64,000 nt of DNA from JAIEOG01 sp964611895 (GCA_964611895.1 CAZTDN010000001.1:1-64000); one strand, 5' to 3'; positions 1-8,666 are shown, numbered from the stretch's first letter. Numbers and translations: made by a program. Notes: a model not told the origin generated them from the letters alone.

Positions 1-1
1 G

Positions 2-622
2 ATCCTGGTTTTCACCTGTGTCGCTGCTACCCTTAGCGAAAAGTACAACGCCGCTTTAAGCGAATTGGCCGATCAGTATTCCGAACTCGTAGGCGCCCTA
101 CTCATACAGATTGAAAAAGACGAGCGCTGGCCTGAAAGCCTTGGGGAAACACCGCCAAATCTGATTTTTAATTACAGAATCTCCCAGTTGGGCGCTCCCA
201 AGAAGTCCATAAACAAATTCTCAACACAAAGTGACTTAAGCGATTCGGTGGCCTACTTGAAAGTATATGGATTCATGAGAAAGGACTTAACAAAGGAAGA
301 ACTGCGTTCGAAAGACGCCCAAACACTCAAGCTTCACATTAACGGATACCTCCTCGATATAGGCGCTGAAGCCGATCTCTTGAGGGGTCTTACCAAGAAG
401 CAATGGTGCAGCAATGTTAAAAATTTCTTAACGTCAGCCGACAAGCAGATTGGCGAACGAGATAAAGAAAAGGCTCCCCTACTTCGTAGCTATGCAGCGC
501 AGATAGAAGCTATCGCGCTAAACAATGCTGGCTGCCCAAGACCTATCTTCGTGAGTCAGCGGAAAAATGGCCACCGCGCCACAGAAAAAACAGCCACTCG
601 AAGTGTCAGCTCGGTCGAATAA
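2..622 (+). CDS. Hypothetical protein, 5' end outside the window
   Basis: The frame is open from base 2, and the first in-frame start inside the window (TTG at 65) has no good ribosome site, so the true start most likely lies upstream. The visible part gives about 206 residues, mostly hydrophilic, with a short hydrophobic run at the very start (ILVFTCVAA) that could be the end of a signal peptide or membrane segment. The tail is basic and Ser/Thr-rich. Two cysteines are seen, one in QWCSN and one in AGCPRP. I recognise no family. The gene looks more AT-rich than its neighbours and ends beside a GTACC repeat, as accessory genes in this window tend to do. Confidence 0.6.
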   Translation: MLVFTCVAATLSEKYNAALSELADQYSELVGALLIQIEKDERWPESLGETPPNLIFNYRISQLGAPKKSINKFSTQSDLSDSVAYLKVYGFMRKDLTKEELRSKDAQTLKLHINGYLLDIGAEADLLRGLTKKQWCSNVKNFLTSADKQIGERDKEKAPLLRSYAAQIEAIALNNAGCPRPIFVSQRKNGHRATEKTATRSVSSVE

Positions 623-635
623 GCAGCAATTACCC

Positions 636-745
636 GCTACCTATTTAAAAAGTAACCGCGTACCGGGATTAAAAGGTAGCGCGTACCTGGCGAGAAAAAG
701 TAACCGCGTACCGGAATTACCTGGCGAGCGTACCGGAATACGGGA
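636..745. repeat. GTACC-rich dispersed repeat, copy A
   Basis: This is a cluster of related units. The half-unit AAAGTAACCGCGTACCGG occurs at about 648-665 and again at about 697-714. A longer unit at 671-712 reads AAAAGGTAGCGCGTACCTGG followed by CGAGAAAAAGTAACCGCG and TACC. It matches the copies at 31528-31568 and 33067-33107 with a few substitutions. Read on the minus strand, the units look like GGTAC-GTACC mini-hairpins followed by a T run. The cluster lies between the 3' end of the first gene and the 3' end of folK and runs into the last folK codons. Confidence 0.85.
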
Positions 746-1148
746 ACCCCAACTCCGCCAGTGGGCGTAATACAAATTCCCGTTCGTGCATGCGAGGGTG
801 CGAGACCACAACTCCCTCGCACTCCCACTGCTCATCCCCATAGAGGAGCAAGTCCAAATCGATTTCCCGATCTGCGTACCGCTCCGCCGGAGACCGCCCA
901 AGATCGCGCTCGAGTTGTTTGAGATACGCCACCAGCGCTGGTGGTTTCCACTCCGTCTGCCCCACCGCCACCGCATTGATAAACGCGTTCTTCGCCACCC
1001 CTCCCCAAGGTGCCGACTCCATCAAAGAAGACAACCTTGCATCCTGCAGGACGTCTGCCTTCAAATGTTCAAAAGCGCGCAAAATCATCGCGCGCCGATC
1101 GCCCAGACTACTGCCCAAGCCAATTGCTATTGAGGTGAGCTGCTTCAT
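717..1148 (-). CDS. folK: 2-amino-4-hydroxy-6-hydroxymethyldihydropteridine pyrophosphokinase
   Basis: This enzyme transfers pyrophosphate from ATP to 6-hydroxymethyl-dihydropterin, the step before dihydropteroate synthase in folate synthesis. The HPPK signature is clear: GLGSSLGDR near the start and RYADREIDLDLLLYG at about residues 90-104, which carries the two metal-binding aspartates, then HPRMHEREFVLRPLAE. At 143 residues it is short for the family (about 160). The usual last segment after RPLAE is replaced by GFPYSGTLAR, and the stop codon falls inside the neighbouring GTACC repeat. Its start overlaps the folP stop by 4 bases (ATGA), so the two genes are translationally coupled. Confidence 0.9.
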   Translation of the reverse strand: MKQLTSIAIGLGSSLGDRRAMILRAFEHLKADVLQDARLSSLMESAPWGGVAKNAFINAVAVGQTEWKPPALVAYLKQLERDLGRSPAERYADREIDLDLLLYGDEQWECEGVVVSHPRMHEREFVLRPLAELGFPYSGTLAR

Positions 1149-1978
1149 GCTGGCGAAGATGGGGGCGAGCCTTCTATCTGCGTCCAGGTCATTAAAGCAC
1201 GCCGAAATGCCGCTACATCATGCACTCGAAACACACTCGCACCATTCTGGTACGCCCAGAGATTGGAACTCAAAGTCCCTGCCTCGCGCTGTTCGAGTGG
1301 AAGTTTGGGATCACCCAAAAGCCCTGCCAAAAAAGACTTGCGCGAAGTACCAATCACCAAACGCCCGCCGACCGCGCTGAGCTCCTTCAACGACGCCATC
1401 AAGTTCAGATTGTGTTGTAGGGTTTTTCCAAAGCCAATTCCGGGATCTACCCACAACCGGTCTTTTGCAATGCCCGCCTCGCGAAAAGCACGGACTCGCT
1501 CCGCCAAAAAAGCCCTGACTTCAGGCACCACACCCTTGGGGTACTGCGGCTCATTTTGCATGGTCTCCGGCGTGCCGCGCATATGCATCAACACCAAACT
1601 CGCGGAACTGGTCTTCATAAGCTCCACCAGCCGCGGGTCCGAGCCTCCGGAAATATCATTAATCACCAACGCTCCGGCGCGCACCGCTTCGCGCGCCAGC
1701 TCAAACTTGCGCGTGTCCACCGAAATGGTCACTGGCAAGGTGGAATGGATCGCTTCGATAATAGGAAGCACCCGATCCATTTCTTCTTGCAGCGATACAG
1801 GCAAAGCACCAGGACGCGTGGACTCGCCACCGACATCCACAATGTCAGCACCATCCGCCACGAGCTTCTCCGCCCACTGGAGCGCAGCGCCCTTTGCGTA
1901 ATACAAGCCCCCATCCGAAAAAGAGTCCGGCGTGACATTCAACACACCCATGAGGAGCGGCTTGTGTTTTTTGAGCAT
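1145..1978 (-). CDS. folP: Dihydropteroate synthase
   Basis: This enzyme condenses the HPPK product with p-aminobenzoate to give dihydropteroate, and is the target of sulfonamides. The family signatures are GVLNVTPDSFSDGG at the N-terminus and VDVGGESTRPGA about 40 residues later, then VSVDTRKFELA, VINDISGG, LVLMHMRGTP, DPGIGFGK and IGTSRKSF. I take the ATG at 1978 (MLKKHKPLLMG): an AGGA lies 9 bases upstream and the first strand of the barrel follows directly. The longer frame from 2014 would add 12 residues without family support. folP is the first gene of the pair and folK overlaps its stop. Confidence 0.93.
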   Translation of the reverse strand: MLKKHKPLLMGVLNVTPDSFSDGGLYYAKGAALQWAEKLVADGADIVDVGGESTRPGALPVSLQEEMDRVLPIIEAIHSTLPVTISVDTRKFELAREAVRAGALVINDISGGSDPRLVELMKTSSASLVLMHMRGTPETMQNEPQYPKGVVPEVRAFLAERVRAFREAGIAKDRLWVDPGIGFGKTLQHNLNLMASLKELSAVGGRLVIGTSRKSFLAGLLGDPKLPLEQREAGTLSSNLWAYQNGASVFRVHDVAAFRRALMTWTQIEGSPPSSPA

Positions 1979-2037
1979 GGCGCCCCATCCTAGTGAAAAT
2001 CGTCCTGATGGCAATATGGAAAGCCGTGCTGTGCTTT

Positions 2038-2241
2038 TTAGTGAATCGTAGCGATGCGCTCGCTGAGAAGGGTGAGGGCTTTTTCTCGAAAGCCGTTCTC
2101 TTGAATCAGCCGGAGGAAGGCCTTGAGCTCCGGATCCTGTTTAGCCAGACTGAGTAAGTCGACACGCTTGGGCGCTGCGACCGACTTTTTGGTTTTTGCG
2201 ACTTTGGACTTTTTTTCCGAACCACGGACGTGTGCAACCAC
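2038..2241 (-). CDS. Small basic hypothetical protein
   Basis: This is a 67-residue frame with a GTG start, a lysine-rich first third (EKKSKVAKTKKS) and a predicted helical second half (DPELKAFLRLIQENGFREK). It lies 59 bases upstream of the folP start on the same strand, so it could be the first gene of the folate operon. No family is recognised. The support is the clear change from a charged to an amphipathic half and the lack of any competing gene here. It could still be a chance frame. Confidence 0.4.
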   Translation of the reverse strand: MVAHVRGSEKKSKVAKTKKSVAAPKRVDLLSLAKQDPELKAFLRLIQENGFREKALTLLSERIATIH

Positions 2242-2380
2242 TAAAAACCCCCACCGGAATAAGCTTATATGTCGTTGAAATGAAGCCGCATTATGCCAGA
2301 GCTCGCCTTGAAATGCAACGCTCCGTGTTATTCTTCTTGTGGACTTGTTATATGCTGTAATTTCAATGGGTTAAAAGATA

Positions 2381-2409
2381 TTGACGGTTCTGCCCCCGCC
2401 CCTTAGATT
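2381..2409 (+). promoter_or_regulatory. Sigma70-type promoter of the aminotransferase-purA pair
   Basis: TTGACG at 2381-2386 and TAGATT at 2404-2409 are 17 bases apart. The ATG follows 11 bases after the -10 box, so the predicted transcript has a leader of only about 5 bases, and no Shine-Dalgarno sequence is seen. The boxes are read by eye and the transcript start is inferred. Confidence 0.5.
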
Positions 2410-2420
2410 CAGAGTCGCTC

Positions 2421-3605
2421 ATGAAATCTCACCCCCTATTCGAAAAAACCCGCATTTTTGCGCCTGGCCCCACCCCCGTACCCGAAGAAGTCCTCGCCGC
2501 CCTGGCCCGCTCCCCCATGCACCACCGCACCGCCGAGTTCTCAGCGCTACTTAAACGCGTCCGCGAAAACCTCGGGTTCTTGTATCAAACCCAGCAGCCT
2601 ACGTACGTTTTGTCCGCTTCGGGAACTGGCGCCATGGAAGCCGCTCTGACCAACTGCTTTTCCCCCGGTGATGAAGTCGTCGTCATCAACGGTGGCAAAT
2701 TTGGCGAACGCTGGATGAATATCGCTCGAAAATACGCTCTGACCGTGCACGAAATCCCAGTGCAATGGGGTCACGGTGTGGATCCCCAGCAGATTAAAGC
2801 CGCCTTGGCCCAACACCCGCGTACCCGTGGCGTGCTGATCCAAGCTTGCGAAACTTCCACCGGAGTCTTGCACCCAATCGAGGAATGCGCCCGCGTGGTT
2901 CGAGAAAACAGCGGCGCACTCTTTGTAGTCGACGCCATTACCGCGCTCGGTGTTTGCCCCTTGCCCATGGACGCTTGGGGACTCGACATCGTTATCAGTG
3001 GCTCCCAAAAAGCGCTCATGCTTCCGCCAGGTCTGTCGACGATAGCGCTCTCCCAACGCGCACGCGACGCCCGAGACACCGCCAAATTGCCGCGGTACTA
3101 TTTTGATCTCAAGTTCGAAGACAAAGCACTGCTTCACGACCAATCGGCCTGGACCCCCGCTGTGAGCCTGATCGCCGGTCTGGATGTCGTCCTCGCCCGA
3201 TTTCGCGAGCTCGGACTCCAGTCTGTCTATGACCACCACGCCCGCCTAGCGGAAGCAACCCGGCGCGGAGTGCACGCACTGGGGCTAGAGCTCTTTGCAA
3301 AAACACACCCCGCACCGTCCCTCACTGCCGCTTTGATGCCCGGCCGAGCGGCGATCGCCGACAAGGTCATCGCCCTCTTGCGCCAGCGCTACGGCATTAC
3401 CCTTGCTGAAGGACAAGACGCTTACCAAGGCAAAATGATTCGTATCGCCCACCTGGGGTACTTTGACGATTTGGATATGCTAACTGTTTTGTCCGCTCTC
3501 GAACTTGTGCTAAAGCTCCTCGGTGTCCCCGTACAACTCGGAGCAGGGGTTGCGGCAGCCAGTAGCTATTTTGTGGAAAAGGAGTCCCCATGCCTCAAGG
3601 CGTAG
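2421..3605 (+). CDS. Class V PLP aminotransferase (alanine/serine-glyoxylate type)
   Basis: This is a 394-residue fold-type I PLP enzyme of the serine-pyruvate/alanine-glyoxylate group. The N-terminus has the family pattern FAPGPTPVPEEVLAAL and MHHRTAEFSALL. SASGTGAMEAA binds the cofactor phosphate, VDAITALG carries the PLP-pairing aspartate, and SGSQKALMLPPGL carries the Schiff-base lysine. Substrate choice among alanine, serine and phosphoserine relatives cannot be read from sequence. In related bacteria such proteins often stand in for phosphoserine aminotransferase or act in glyoxylate and serine metabolism. The stop overlaps the purA start by 16 bases, so the two are probably one transcript. 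Confidence 0.85.
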   Translation: MKSHPLFEKTRIFAPGPTPVPEEVLAALARSPMHHRTAEFSALLKRVRENLGFLYQTQQPTYVLSASGTGAMEAALTNCFSPGDEVVVINGGKFGERWMNIARKYALTVHEIPVQWGHGVDPQQIKAALAQHPRTRGVLIQACETSTGVLHPIEECARVVRENSGALFVVDAITALGVCPLPMDAWGLDIVISGSQKALMLPPGLSTIALSQRARDARDTAKLPRYYFDLKFEDKALLHDQSAWTPAVSLIAGLDVVLARFRELGLQSVYDHHARLAEATRRGVHALGLELFAKTHPAPSLTAALMPGRAAIADKVIALLRQRYGITLAEGQDAYQGKMIRIAHLGYFDDLDMLTVLSALELVLKLLGVPVQLGAGVAAASSYFVEKESPCLKA

Positions 3606-4876
3606 TCATTATCGGTCTTCAATGGGGAGACGAAGGCAAAGGAAAAATAGTCGACTACTACACAGCCGAGGCGGACATTGTTGCCCGGTTTCAGGGTGGC
3701 AATAACGCAGGACACACCCTCGTGGTCCAGGGAACAAAAACAGTGCTGCACCTGATCCCCTCTGGGATACTGCGCCCCCATGCCAAATGCTTTATCGGTT
3801 CGGGTGTGGTTGTCGACCCAGAAGTCTTTTTGGAAGAAATCGACATTCTCAAAAAAGCCGGCGTGCCCGATCTCGAAAATCGCATCGCGATTTCTGATCG
3901 TTGCCACTTAATCGTCGATTACCACAAACATCTCGACGCTGCTCGAGAGGGCCGAAAAGGCGGGATTGGCACCACCAAACGAGGCATCGGACCGGCGTAC
4001 GAAGACCGCGCTTCTCGACGGGGGCTGCGGCTTGCGGATCTCTACAACGGCAAAGTTTTTGAAGAAAAACTCAACGACAACTTGCAGGAGAAAAACTTCC
4101 TCCTCAAAGAATTTTACAAAGTCGCACCCGTAAACATGGATGCGTTTTTGAAAAAGTACTCGCAAATTGCCGAGCGGCTCAAGCCGTTCGTTAAAGATGT
4201 GTCGCGAGAGTTGTATAACGAAATCCAAAACGGAAAAAAAATCCTCTTCGAAGGAGCTCAGGGGATTTTGCTCGATGTCGACTATGGAACATACCCTTTT
4301 GTGACTTCATCCCACACCCTGCCGTCGCAAGCAGCCCTAGGATTGGGTGCCCGTCTGCCTAAAGACACACTCTTTCTCGGCATCGTCAAAGCGTACACCA
4401 CGCGCGTGGGAGATGGCCCCTTCCCCACAGAGCTGAAAGACTCACAAGGAGACTTGCTGCGATCCAAAGGCGGTGAATTTGGCGCTACCACCGGACGCCC
4501 CCGCCGCTGTGGGTGGCTAGACCTGGTGGCTTTGCGCTACGCGCTTCAGGTCTCAGGCATCAAGCACCTTGGCGTGACTAAAGCAGATGTACTCAGCGGC
4601 ATCGACGAGCTCAAAGTTTGCACAGGCTATCAGTACAACGGGAAGACTTACGATACTTTCCCGGCAGACACGTCCTTGCTCGACAAAATGCAGCCCGTGT
4701 ACCAAACGCTGCCCGGCTGGAAAGAGGACCTCACCCACATCCGCTCGGCTGCGGATCTGCCCAAAAACCTGACTGCGTACTTGCGTTTTTTGGAAGAAAA
4801 AACCCAAAGCCAAGTAAACCTGATCTCCACGGGTGCAGGCCGAGAAGCCGTGATCGATATTCACCGAGCGTTTTAG
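3590..4876 (+). CDS. purA: Adenylosuccinate synthase
   Basis: This enzyme makes adenylosuccinate from IMP, aspartate and GTP, the first committed step to AMP. The 428 residues match the usual length. The P-loop-like QWGDEGKGKIVD (catalytic Asp14), GGNNAGHT (catalytic His42), GTTKRGIGPAYEDRASR, FEGAQGILLDVDYGTYPFVTSS and GEFGATTGRPRRCGWLDLVALRYA are all present. It starts inside the end of the aminotransferase gene, preceded by AAAAGGAGTCCCC, a good ribosome site. Confidence 0.97.
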   Translation: MPQGVVIIGLQWGDEGKGKIVDYYTAEADIVARFQGGNNAGHTLVVQGTKTVLHLIPSGILRPHAKCFIGSGVVVDPEVFLEEIDILKKAGVPDLENRIAISDRCHLIVDYHKHLDAAREGRKGGIGTTKRGIGPAYEDRASRRGLRLADLYNGKVFEEKLNDNLQEKNFLLKEFYKVAPVNMDAFLKKYSQIAERLKPFVKDVSRELYNEIQNGKKILFEGAQGILLDVDYGTYPFVTSSHTLPSQAALGLGARLPKDTLFLGIVKAYTTRVGDGPFPTELKDSQGDLLRSKGGEFGATTGRPRRCGWLDLVALRYALQVSGIKHLGVTKADVLSGIDELKVCTGYQYNGKTYDTFPADTSLLDKMQPVYQTLPGWKEDLTHIRSAADLPKNLTAYLRFLEEKTQSQVNLISTGAGREAVIDIHRAF

Positions 4877-4965
4877 TTTAGTTCTAGCGCGGTTGGCTGT
4901 ACCAACATGCGACTTGACGGTGCTCCGCCCACCTCGGCATCATGCCATCCACATAAGGAGACCCA

Positions 4966-5283
4966 ATGAAAAAAACGCTATTCACTCTAATGCTTTTAGT
5001 TTCCGCATCAGCCATGGCTCTTCCGGCCCCATTCAATGAAGTTGTTCAGGCTCTGGTCGACCACAAGGATTTTCAGTCCATTTTGCAGGATAATGAGTTC
5101 AACAGTGTTTCGATCTCCCGATCCTTGAAAAAACCGTCCGAAATCTCCGGGTGCGATTCCGAAAAAACCTCCAGGTCCAGGACCCTAGTGGAAGTCACGG
5201 TAAGCAATGACTTCAAAAAAACCACGACCCACCACTACTTTGCCACAAGCTACAAGCCAGAAGATCTCGTTCTTTGCAAATAG
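4966..5283 (+). CDS. Small secreted hypothetical protein
   Basis: A 105-residue protein with a clear signal peptide (MKKTLFTLMLLVSASAMA, cleavage near residue 18). A strong ribosome site, AAGGAGACCCA, stands directly before the ATG. The mature part of about 87 residues is mostly polar, with one cysteine (SGCDSE) in the middle and one at the penultimate position (LVLCK), which could form a disulfide in the periplasm. I do not recognise the family. It stands alone between purA and the convergent gdh gene. Confidence 0.7.
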   Translation: MKKTLFTLMLLVSASAMALPAPFNEVVQALVDHKDFQSILQDNEFNSVSISRSLKKPSEISGCDSEKTSRSRTLVEVTVSNDFKKTTTHHYFATSYKPEDLVLCK

Positions 5284-5298
5284 AGGACTTTGCACTTT

Positions 5299-5331
5299 CA
5301 GAGTCTTGGGGAAAACCACCTCGAGACTCTG
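5299..5331. terminator. Possible shared hairpin between convergent genes
   Basis: The arms CAGAGTCT (5299-5306) and AGACTCTG (5324-5331) pair perfectly over 8 bases around a 17-base loop, between the stop codons of the small secreted gene and gdh. There is no T run on either side, so it is a weak terminator candidate. Confidence 0.3.
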
Positions 5332-5365
5332 AACCTCGCCCTGCCACTCTCGCGCCAGACACTTG

Positions 5366-6652
5366 TTACGGAAAAAATCCGCGCAGTAACATCGCCTTGG
5401 ACAGATGATCCAAAGAAACGGCAAATGCCGCGCGACGCATGCCGATATTGCGTGCTTCTTGAAGCTCGTACACTCGGTTGAACGCGGAAGTGATAATTTC
5501 CCAGAGCTTGTTGTTTACGTCTTTTTCGCTCCAGAAAAAATTCTGCATCCCCTGTACCCACTCAAAGTACGAAACGATCACGCCGCCTGAGTTGGCGAGG
5601 ATATCGGGAATGATAAATACCCCTTTATCGTGCAGGATTTTGCTCGCAACCATCGTGGTGGGGCCGTTGGCTCCCTCCGCCAGGATCTTGCACTTGATCC
5701 GATCCGCATTGGCCTCCGTGATCTGATTGTTCAAAGCCGCGGGGATCAAGACGTCGACTTGTAGCTCCAAAAGATCTTCGTTGCTTATTTCCTCTGCGCC
5801 TGGAAACCCCTTGAGCACTCGATTGGTCGCCATCCAGTCGCGCAAGGCATTGATATCCAAACCCTTCGGGTTGTAGACCCCACCGGAGACATCGCTCACT
5901 GCGACGACTTTACACCCCAAACCCGCAATGATTTTGGCGGAAAAGAACCCGACGTTTCCAAAACCCTGCACCGCCACCGTCGTATTGGGCCCCAAATCGA
6001 GTCCAATGCGTTTGGCTGCTTCCATGACGGTGTAAACCACACCACGACCGGTAGAGTCCAAACGTCCCAATGAACCACCAATTTCGATGGGCTTGCCCGT
6101 CACCACTCCGGGAACTGCATGCCCCACATTGGTGCTGTACGTATCCATCAACCAAGCCATCGTCTGGGGGTCGGTTCCAACATCCGGCGCTGGGATGTCC
6201 TTGTCCGGCCCGATGAACATGTGGATTTCGGAAGTGTACCGTCGCGTAAGGCTCTGCTTTTCACGACGAGAAAGTTTTGTGGGATCACAACGAATCCCGC
6301 CCTTCGCTCCACCGAGCGGTAGACGTACGAGCGAGTTTTTGAGGGTCATTAAAAAAGCGAGTGCGGAAGTCTCCGCAAGATTTACATCGGGATGGTAGCG
6401 AATCCCCCCCTTACCAGGCCCGAGCGTCGTATTGTGGTGCACTCGAAATCCATCAAAAGTTTGGATGCTTCCGTCGTCCATCCGCACAGGGATCGACACA
6501 TAAAGACAGCGGCGAGGTTTGGCGAGTCGGTTGAACACATTGGGGTCGAGATTGATCTCCTTCGCAGCCCCTTCCATGATGTCTAAAACGTTTTTGTAGA
6601 AAGGGTGATCCTCCCACCCGCAGATGGCTTCTTCGTGCATGTCGACCGACAT
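5366..6652 (-). CDS. gdhA: Glutamate dehydrogenase (Glu/Leu/Phe/Val family)
   Basis: This is a 428-residue oligomeric amino-acid dehydrogenase that oxidises glutamate to 2-oxoglutarate and ammonia. The active-site lysines are visible: GPGKGGIRYHP (Lys81), MTLKNSL (Lys105) and PLGGAKGGI (Lys117), with the catalytic aspartate in PAPDVGTD (Asp157). The second half has the Rossmann motif GFGNVGFFSA. Length and the K-T-S-type substrate pocket favour glutamate over branched-chain substrates; a leucine-type paralogue lies at 40624-41721. NAD preference is likely but not proven. Confidence 0.9.
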   Translation of the reverse strand: MSVDMHEEAICGWEDHPFYKNVLDIMEGAAKEINLDPNVFNRLAKPRRCLYVSIPVRMDDGSIQTFDGFRVHHNTTLGPGKGGIRYHPDVNLAETSALAFLMTLKNSLVRLPLGGAKGGIRCDPTKLSRREKQSLTRRYTSEIHMFIGPDKDIPAPDVGTDPQTMAWLMDTYSTNVGHAVPGVVTGKPIEIGGSLGRLDSTGRGVVYTVMEAAKRIGLDLGPNTTVAVQGFGNVGFFSAKIIAGLGCKVVAVSDVSGGVYNPKGLDINALRDWMATNRVLKGFPGAEEISNEDLLELQVDVLIPAALNNQITEANADRIKCKILAEGANGPTTMVASKILHDKGVFIIPDILANSGGVIVSYFEWVQGMQNFFWSEKDVNNKLWEIITSAFNRVYELQEARNIGMRRAAFAVSLDHLSKAMLLRGFFP

Positions 6653-6677
6653 AAACCCCTCCAGACTGCAAAAAATA

Positions 6678-7691
6678 TCAGGAAAAACGCTGACTTTGCA
6701 AGTAGACGCTGTCGGCTACCCACCGCAGGGGAGCGAAAAGGCGGCTGAGCAGGCGAATGCACTCCGAAAGGCCTATCGCAGCGCGCGTTTTCCACGGCAT
6801 CAGCGCCCAGTCTGAAGGCTGCAATCCGATTCCAAAATAACAGTCCACCGAAAGACGCGTTGGACCAATCCGGGAGAATAAACGCTTGAGTTCGCCAACC
6901 CGATAATAAGTCACATCGAATTTGCGGTAAGGCTGCGCGCGACGTCGGAACTGGTGGTAGAGACAGCGAACTCCCCACTTGGTGGGCATTTGAACCAAAG
7001 ATCGGCCCCCGGCCCGCAAGACCCGACCCATTTCAGACACACTCAACGCCGCGTCTGGCGGTGTGAAATGCTGAATCACGCTATACGAAAAAACGGTGTC
7101 AAAACAGCCGTCTCGGAACGGCAGGTTGCGCCCGTCCCCTACGACGAACTGCGCCTCGAGTCCCAACGAACGCGCCACTCGGCGCGCGGCCATTACCGCT
7201 CCGAGCGAAGGATCGACACCCACAGAGCGGTACCCTTTGCGAGCCGCGGCCAACGTCCAACGTCCCCAATTGCAGCCGACATCCAAAAGCGGCTTCCCCT
7301 CCCCAGGAGGAAGACGCAATGTGGGGATAGGATAACGGGTGAGTTTTCCTAATAGATGCACATAGGCCAGACCATTCGTTGCTCCCACCAGATACGAAAC
7401 TACCGGGTCGATCGGAGAGTCGGGCATCTGTAGGATCTGCTGCCGTTGTTGCTCACTTAAACCTAAAGATCGAAGGTAGAGCGGATCGTTTTGCGCTGAA
7501 CCTGGTTCCGCCGCCTGCAACAAAGACTGCTGGGCCACATCCAGAGTCTGTTCAATACCATCAATGAGCAAAACGGGTATCCCATCCACCACCGGGTACC
7601 GGTGTCCGTGTGAACATTCGAGCCCTTGGTGCAGCTTTAGTGGGGTTTTATCGACGGGACAGGCGAGGTTTTCTAAAAGCCACGGGTTCAT
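6678..7691 (-). CDS. SAM-dependent methyltransferase with Trm112-like N-terminus
   Basis: The first 45 or so residues look like a Trm112/UPF0434 zinc-ribbon-like segment (LENLACPVDKTPL, then GHRYPVVDGIPVLL), which usually partners or precedes methyltransferases. A class I methyltransferase follows, with motif I LLDVGCNWGRWTLAAA, VGVDPSLG, a motif IV region FDTVFSYSVIQHF and LRAGGRSLVQMPTKWG. The target is unknown. I prefer the ATG at 7691 to the TTG at 7700. The TTG directly follows the stop of the receiver-GAF gene, so this is the last gene of the prkA operon. Confidence 0.75.
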   Translation of the reverse strand: MNPWLLENLACPVDKTPLKLHQGLECSHGHRYPVVDGIPVLLIDGIEQTLDVAQQSLLQAAEPGSAQNDPLYLRSLGLSEQQRQQILQMPDSPIDPVVSYLVGATNGLAYVHLLGKLTRYPIPTLRLPPGEGKPLLDVGCNWGRWTLAAARKGYRSVGVDPSLGAVMAARRVARSLGLEAQFVVGDGRNLPFRDGCFDTVFSYSVIQHFTPPDAALSVSEMGRVLRAGGRSLVQMPTKWGVRCLYHQFRRRAQPYRKFDVTYYRVGELKRLFSRIGPTRLSVDCYFGIGLQPSDWALMPWKTRAAIGLSECIRLLSRLFAPLRWVADSVYLQSQRFS

Positions 7692-7700
7692 AAAGGGCAA

Positions 7701-8663
7701 TCACCCTACCCCGGCGGGCTTGAAGTCCTTATAGATTCGACGAAGCCCAGCTTTCATATTGGAGTGCGCAGCCAAACTGTTTGCCAGCGCTTGCAACACC
7801 GCCAACGAGTCCATTGTCGGCAGGTCGTTCGCCTTCGATCGACGCACAGTCAGCACCCCGACAACTTCTCCCGCATAGCGAATGGGGAAAACCATCATCG
7901 AGCCAATAGAGATAGACCTCACAGATTCGCCGATATTACTGGTAAGCGCATTCTTGGACACGTCTTCAATTAAAACAAAACTCCCCGAGTGAACGACATC
8001 CAAAACCTCGGGGTACTTGTGCAACACCACCGGAAAATCGCAAAACTTCGGATCATCACTCGATGCCAGAACGATCCCCACATCGGACTCTTCGTCCACA
8101 ATCATCAACGAGGTACGATTCGATCCCAAGACTTTCGCCACTTCCACCAACACGCCATGAAATGCTTTGGAAATGCTCGTCGACTCCGTGCGAGAGAGTG
8201 TCTCGGTGGACTCCAGCATAATAGATAGAAGCGGCCAAACTTCCTTGGTCACACCGGACAGAACGGACGCGCCAAAATGCTTGATCACTTTCTTAGGGGT
8301 GAGGTGATACAGAATTCTATTGTACAAGTCTTCCGAAGGAATCGATTCAACGACGAAGTCGTTCGCGCCGGCTTTAAGCGTGTTTTGAATATTGAGTTTG
8401 TGACCCTGCTTGGAAATAACCGTGATATTGATATCCGGGTTAGCTGAAGTACGACGAACGGTTCGAATCAGCTCAAACGGACCCGTACCGCTCAAGAGCA
8501 TGTTCAAAACACAGAGATCGATTTTCTCTGTTTTGATGTGCTGTAGAAACTTTTTCTCGTCAGTAAATCCTTCGGCCTGGACAGAGTCTTTCTTTAACCT
8601 GTCCATCACCCCGGAATACTGGACAACCGCAAAATCGGCAAAGGCAACTCTTCGGGCTTTCAT
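7701..8663 (-). CDS. Degenerate receiver domain plus GAF domain protein
   Basis: A 320-residue protein. Residues 1-120 have the receiver layout, but the phosphorylation site aspartate is Asn54 (DLCVLNMLLSG) and the usual lysine of the KP motif is replaced (FVVESIPSEDL). It is therefore a pseudo-receiver that probably cannot be phosphorylated in the normal way. Residues 150-310 resemble a GAF domain (NRTSLMIVDEESDVG, MMVFPIRYAGEVVGVLTV). No output domain is seen, so it likely signals by protein contact. It starts 3 bases after the spoVR stop, which ties it to the PrkA/YhbH/SpoVR stress module. Confidence 0.7.
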   Translation of the reverse strand: MKARRVAFADFAVVQYSGVMDRLKKDSVQAEGFTDEKKFLQHIKTEKIDLCVLNMLLSGTGPFELIRTVRRTSANPDINITVISKQGHKLNIQNTLKAGANDFVVESIPSEDLYNRILYHLTPKKVIKHFGASVLSGVTKEVWPLLSIMLESTETLSRTESTSISKAFHGVLVEVAKVLGSNRTSLMIVDEESDVGIVLASSDDPKFCDFPVVLHKYPEVLDVVHSGSFVLIEDVSKNALTSNIGESVRSISIGSMMVFPIRYAGEVVGVLTVRRSKANDLPTMDSLAVLQALANSLAAHSNMKAGLRRIYKDFKPAGVG

Positions 8664-8666
8664 GAT

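Noticed and set aside
6583..6978. A 131-codon frame antisense or shifted to the methyltransferase and gdh start
   Set aside because: It spans the junction of two well-supported genes in a different frame and has no family features.
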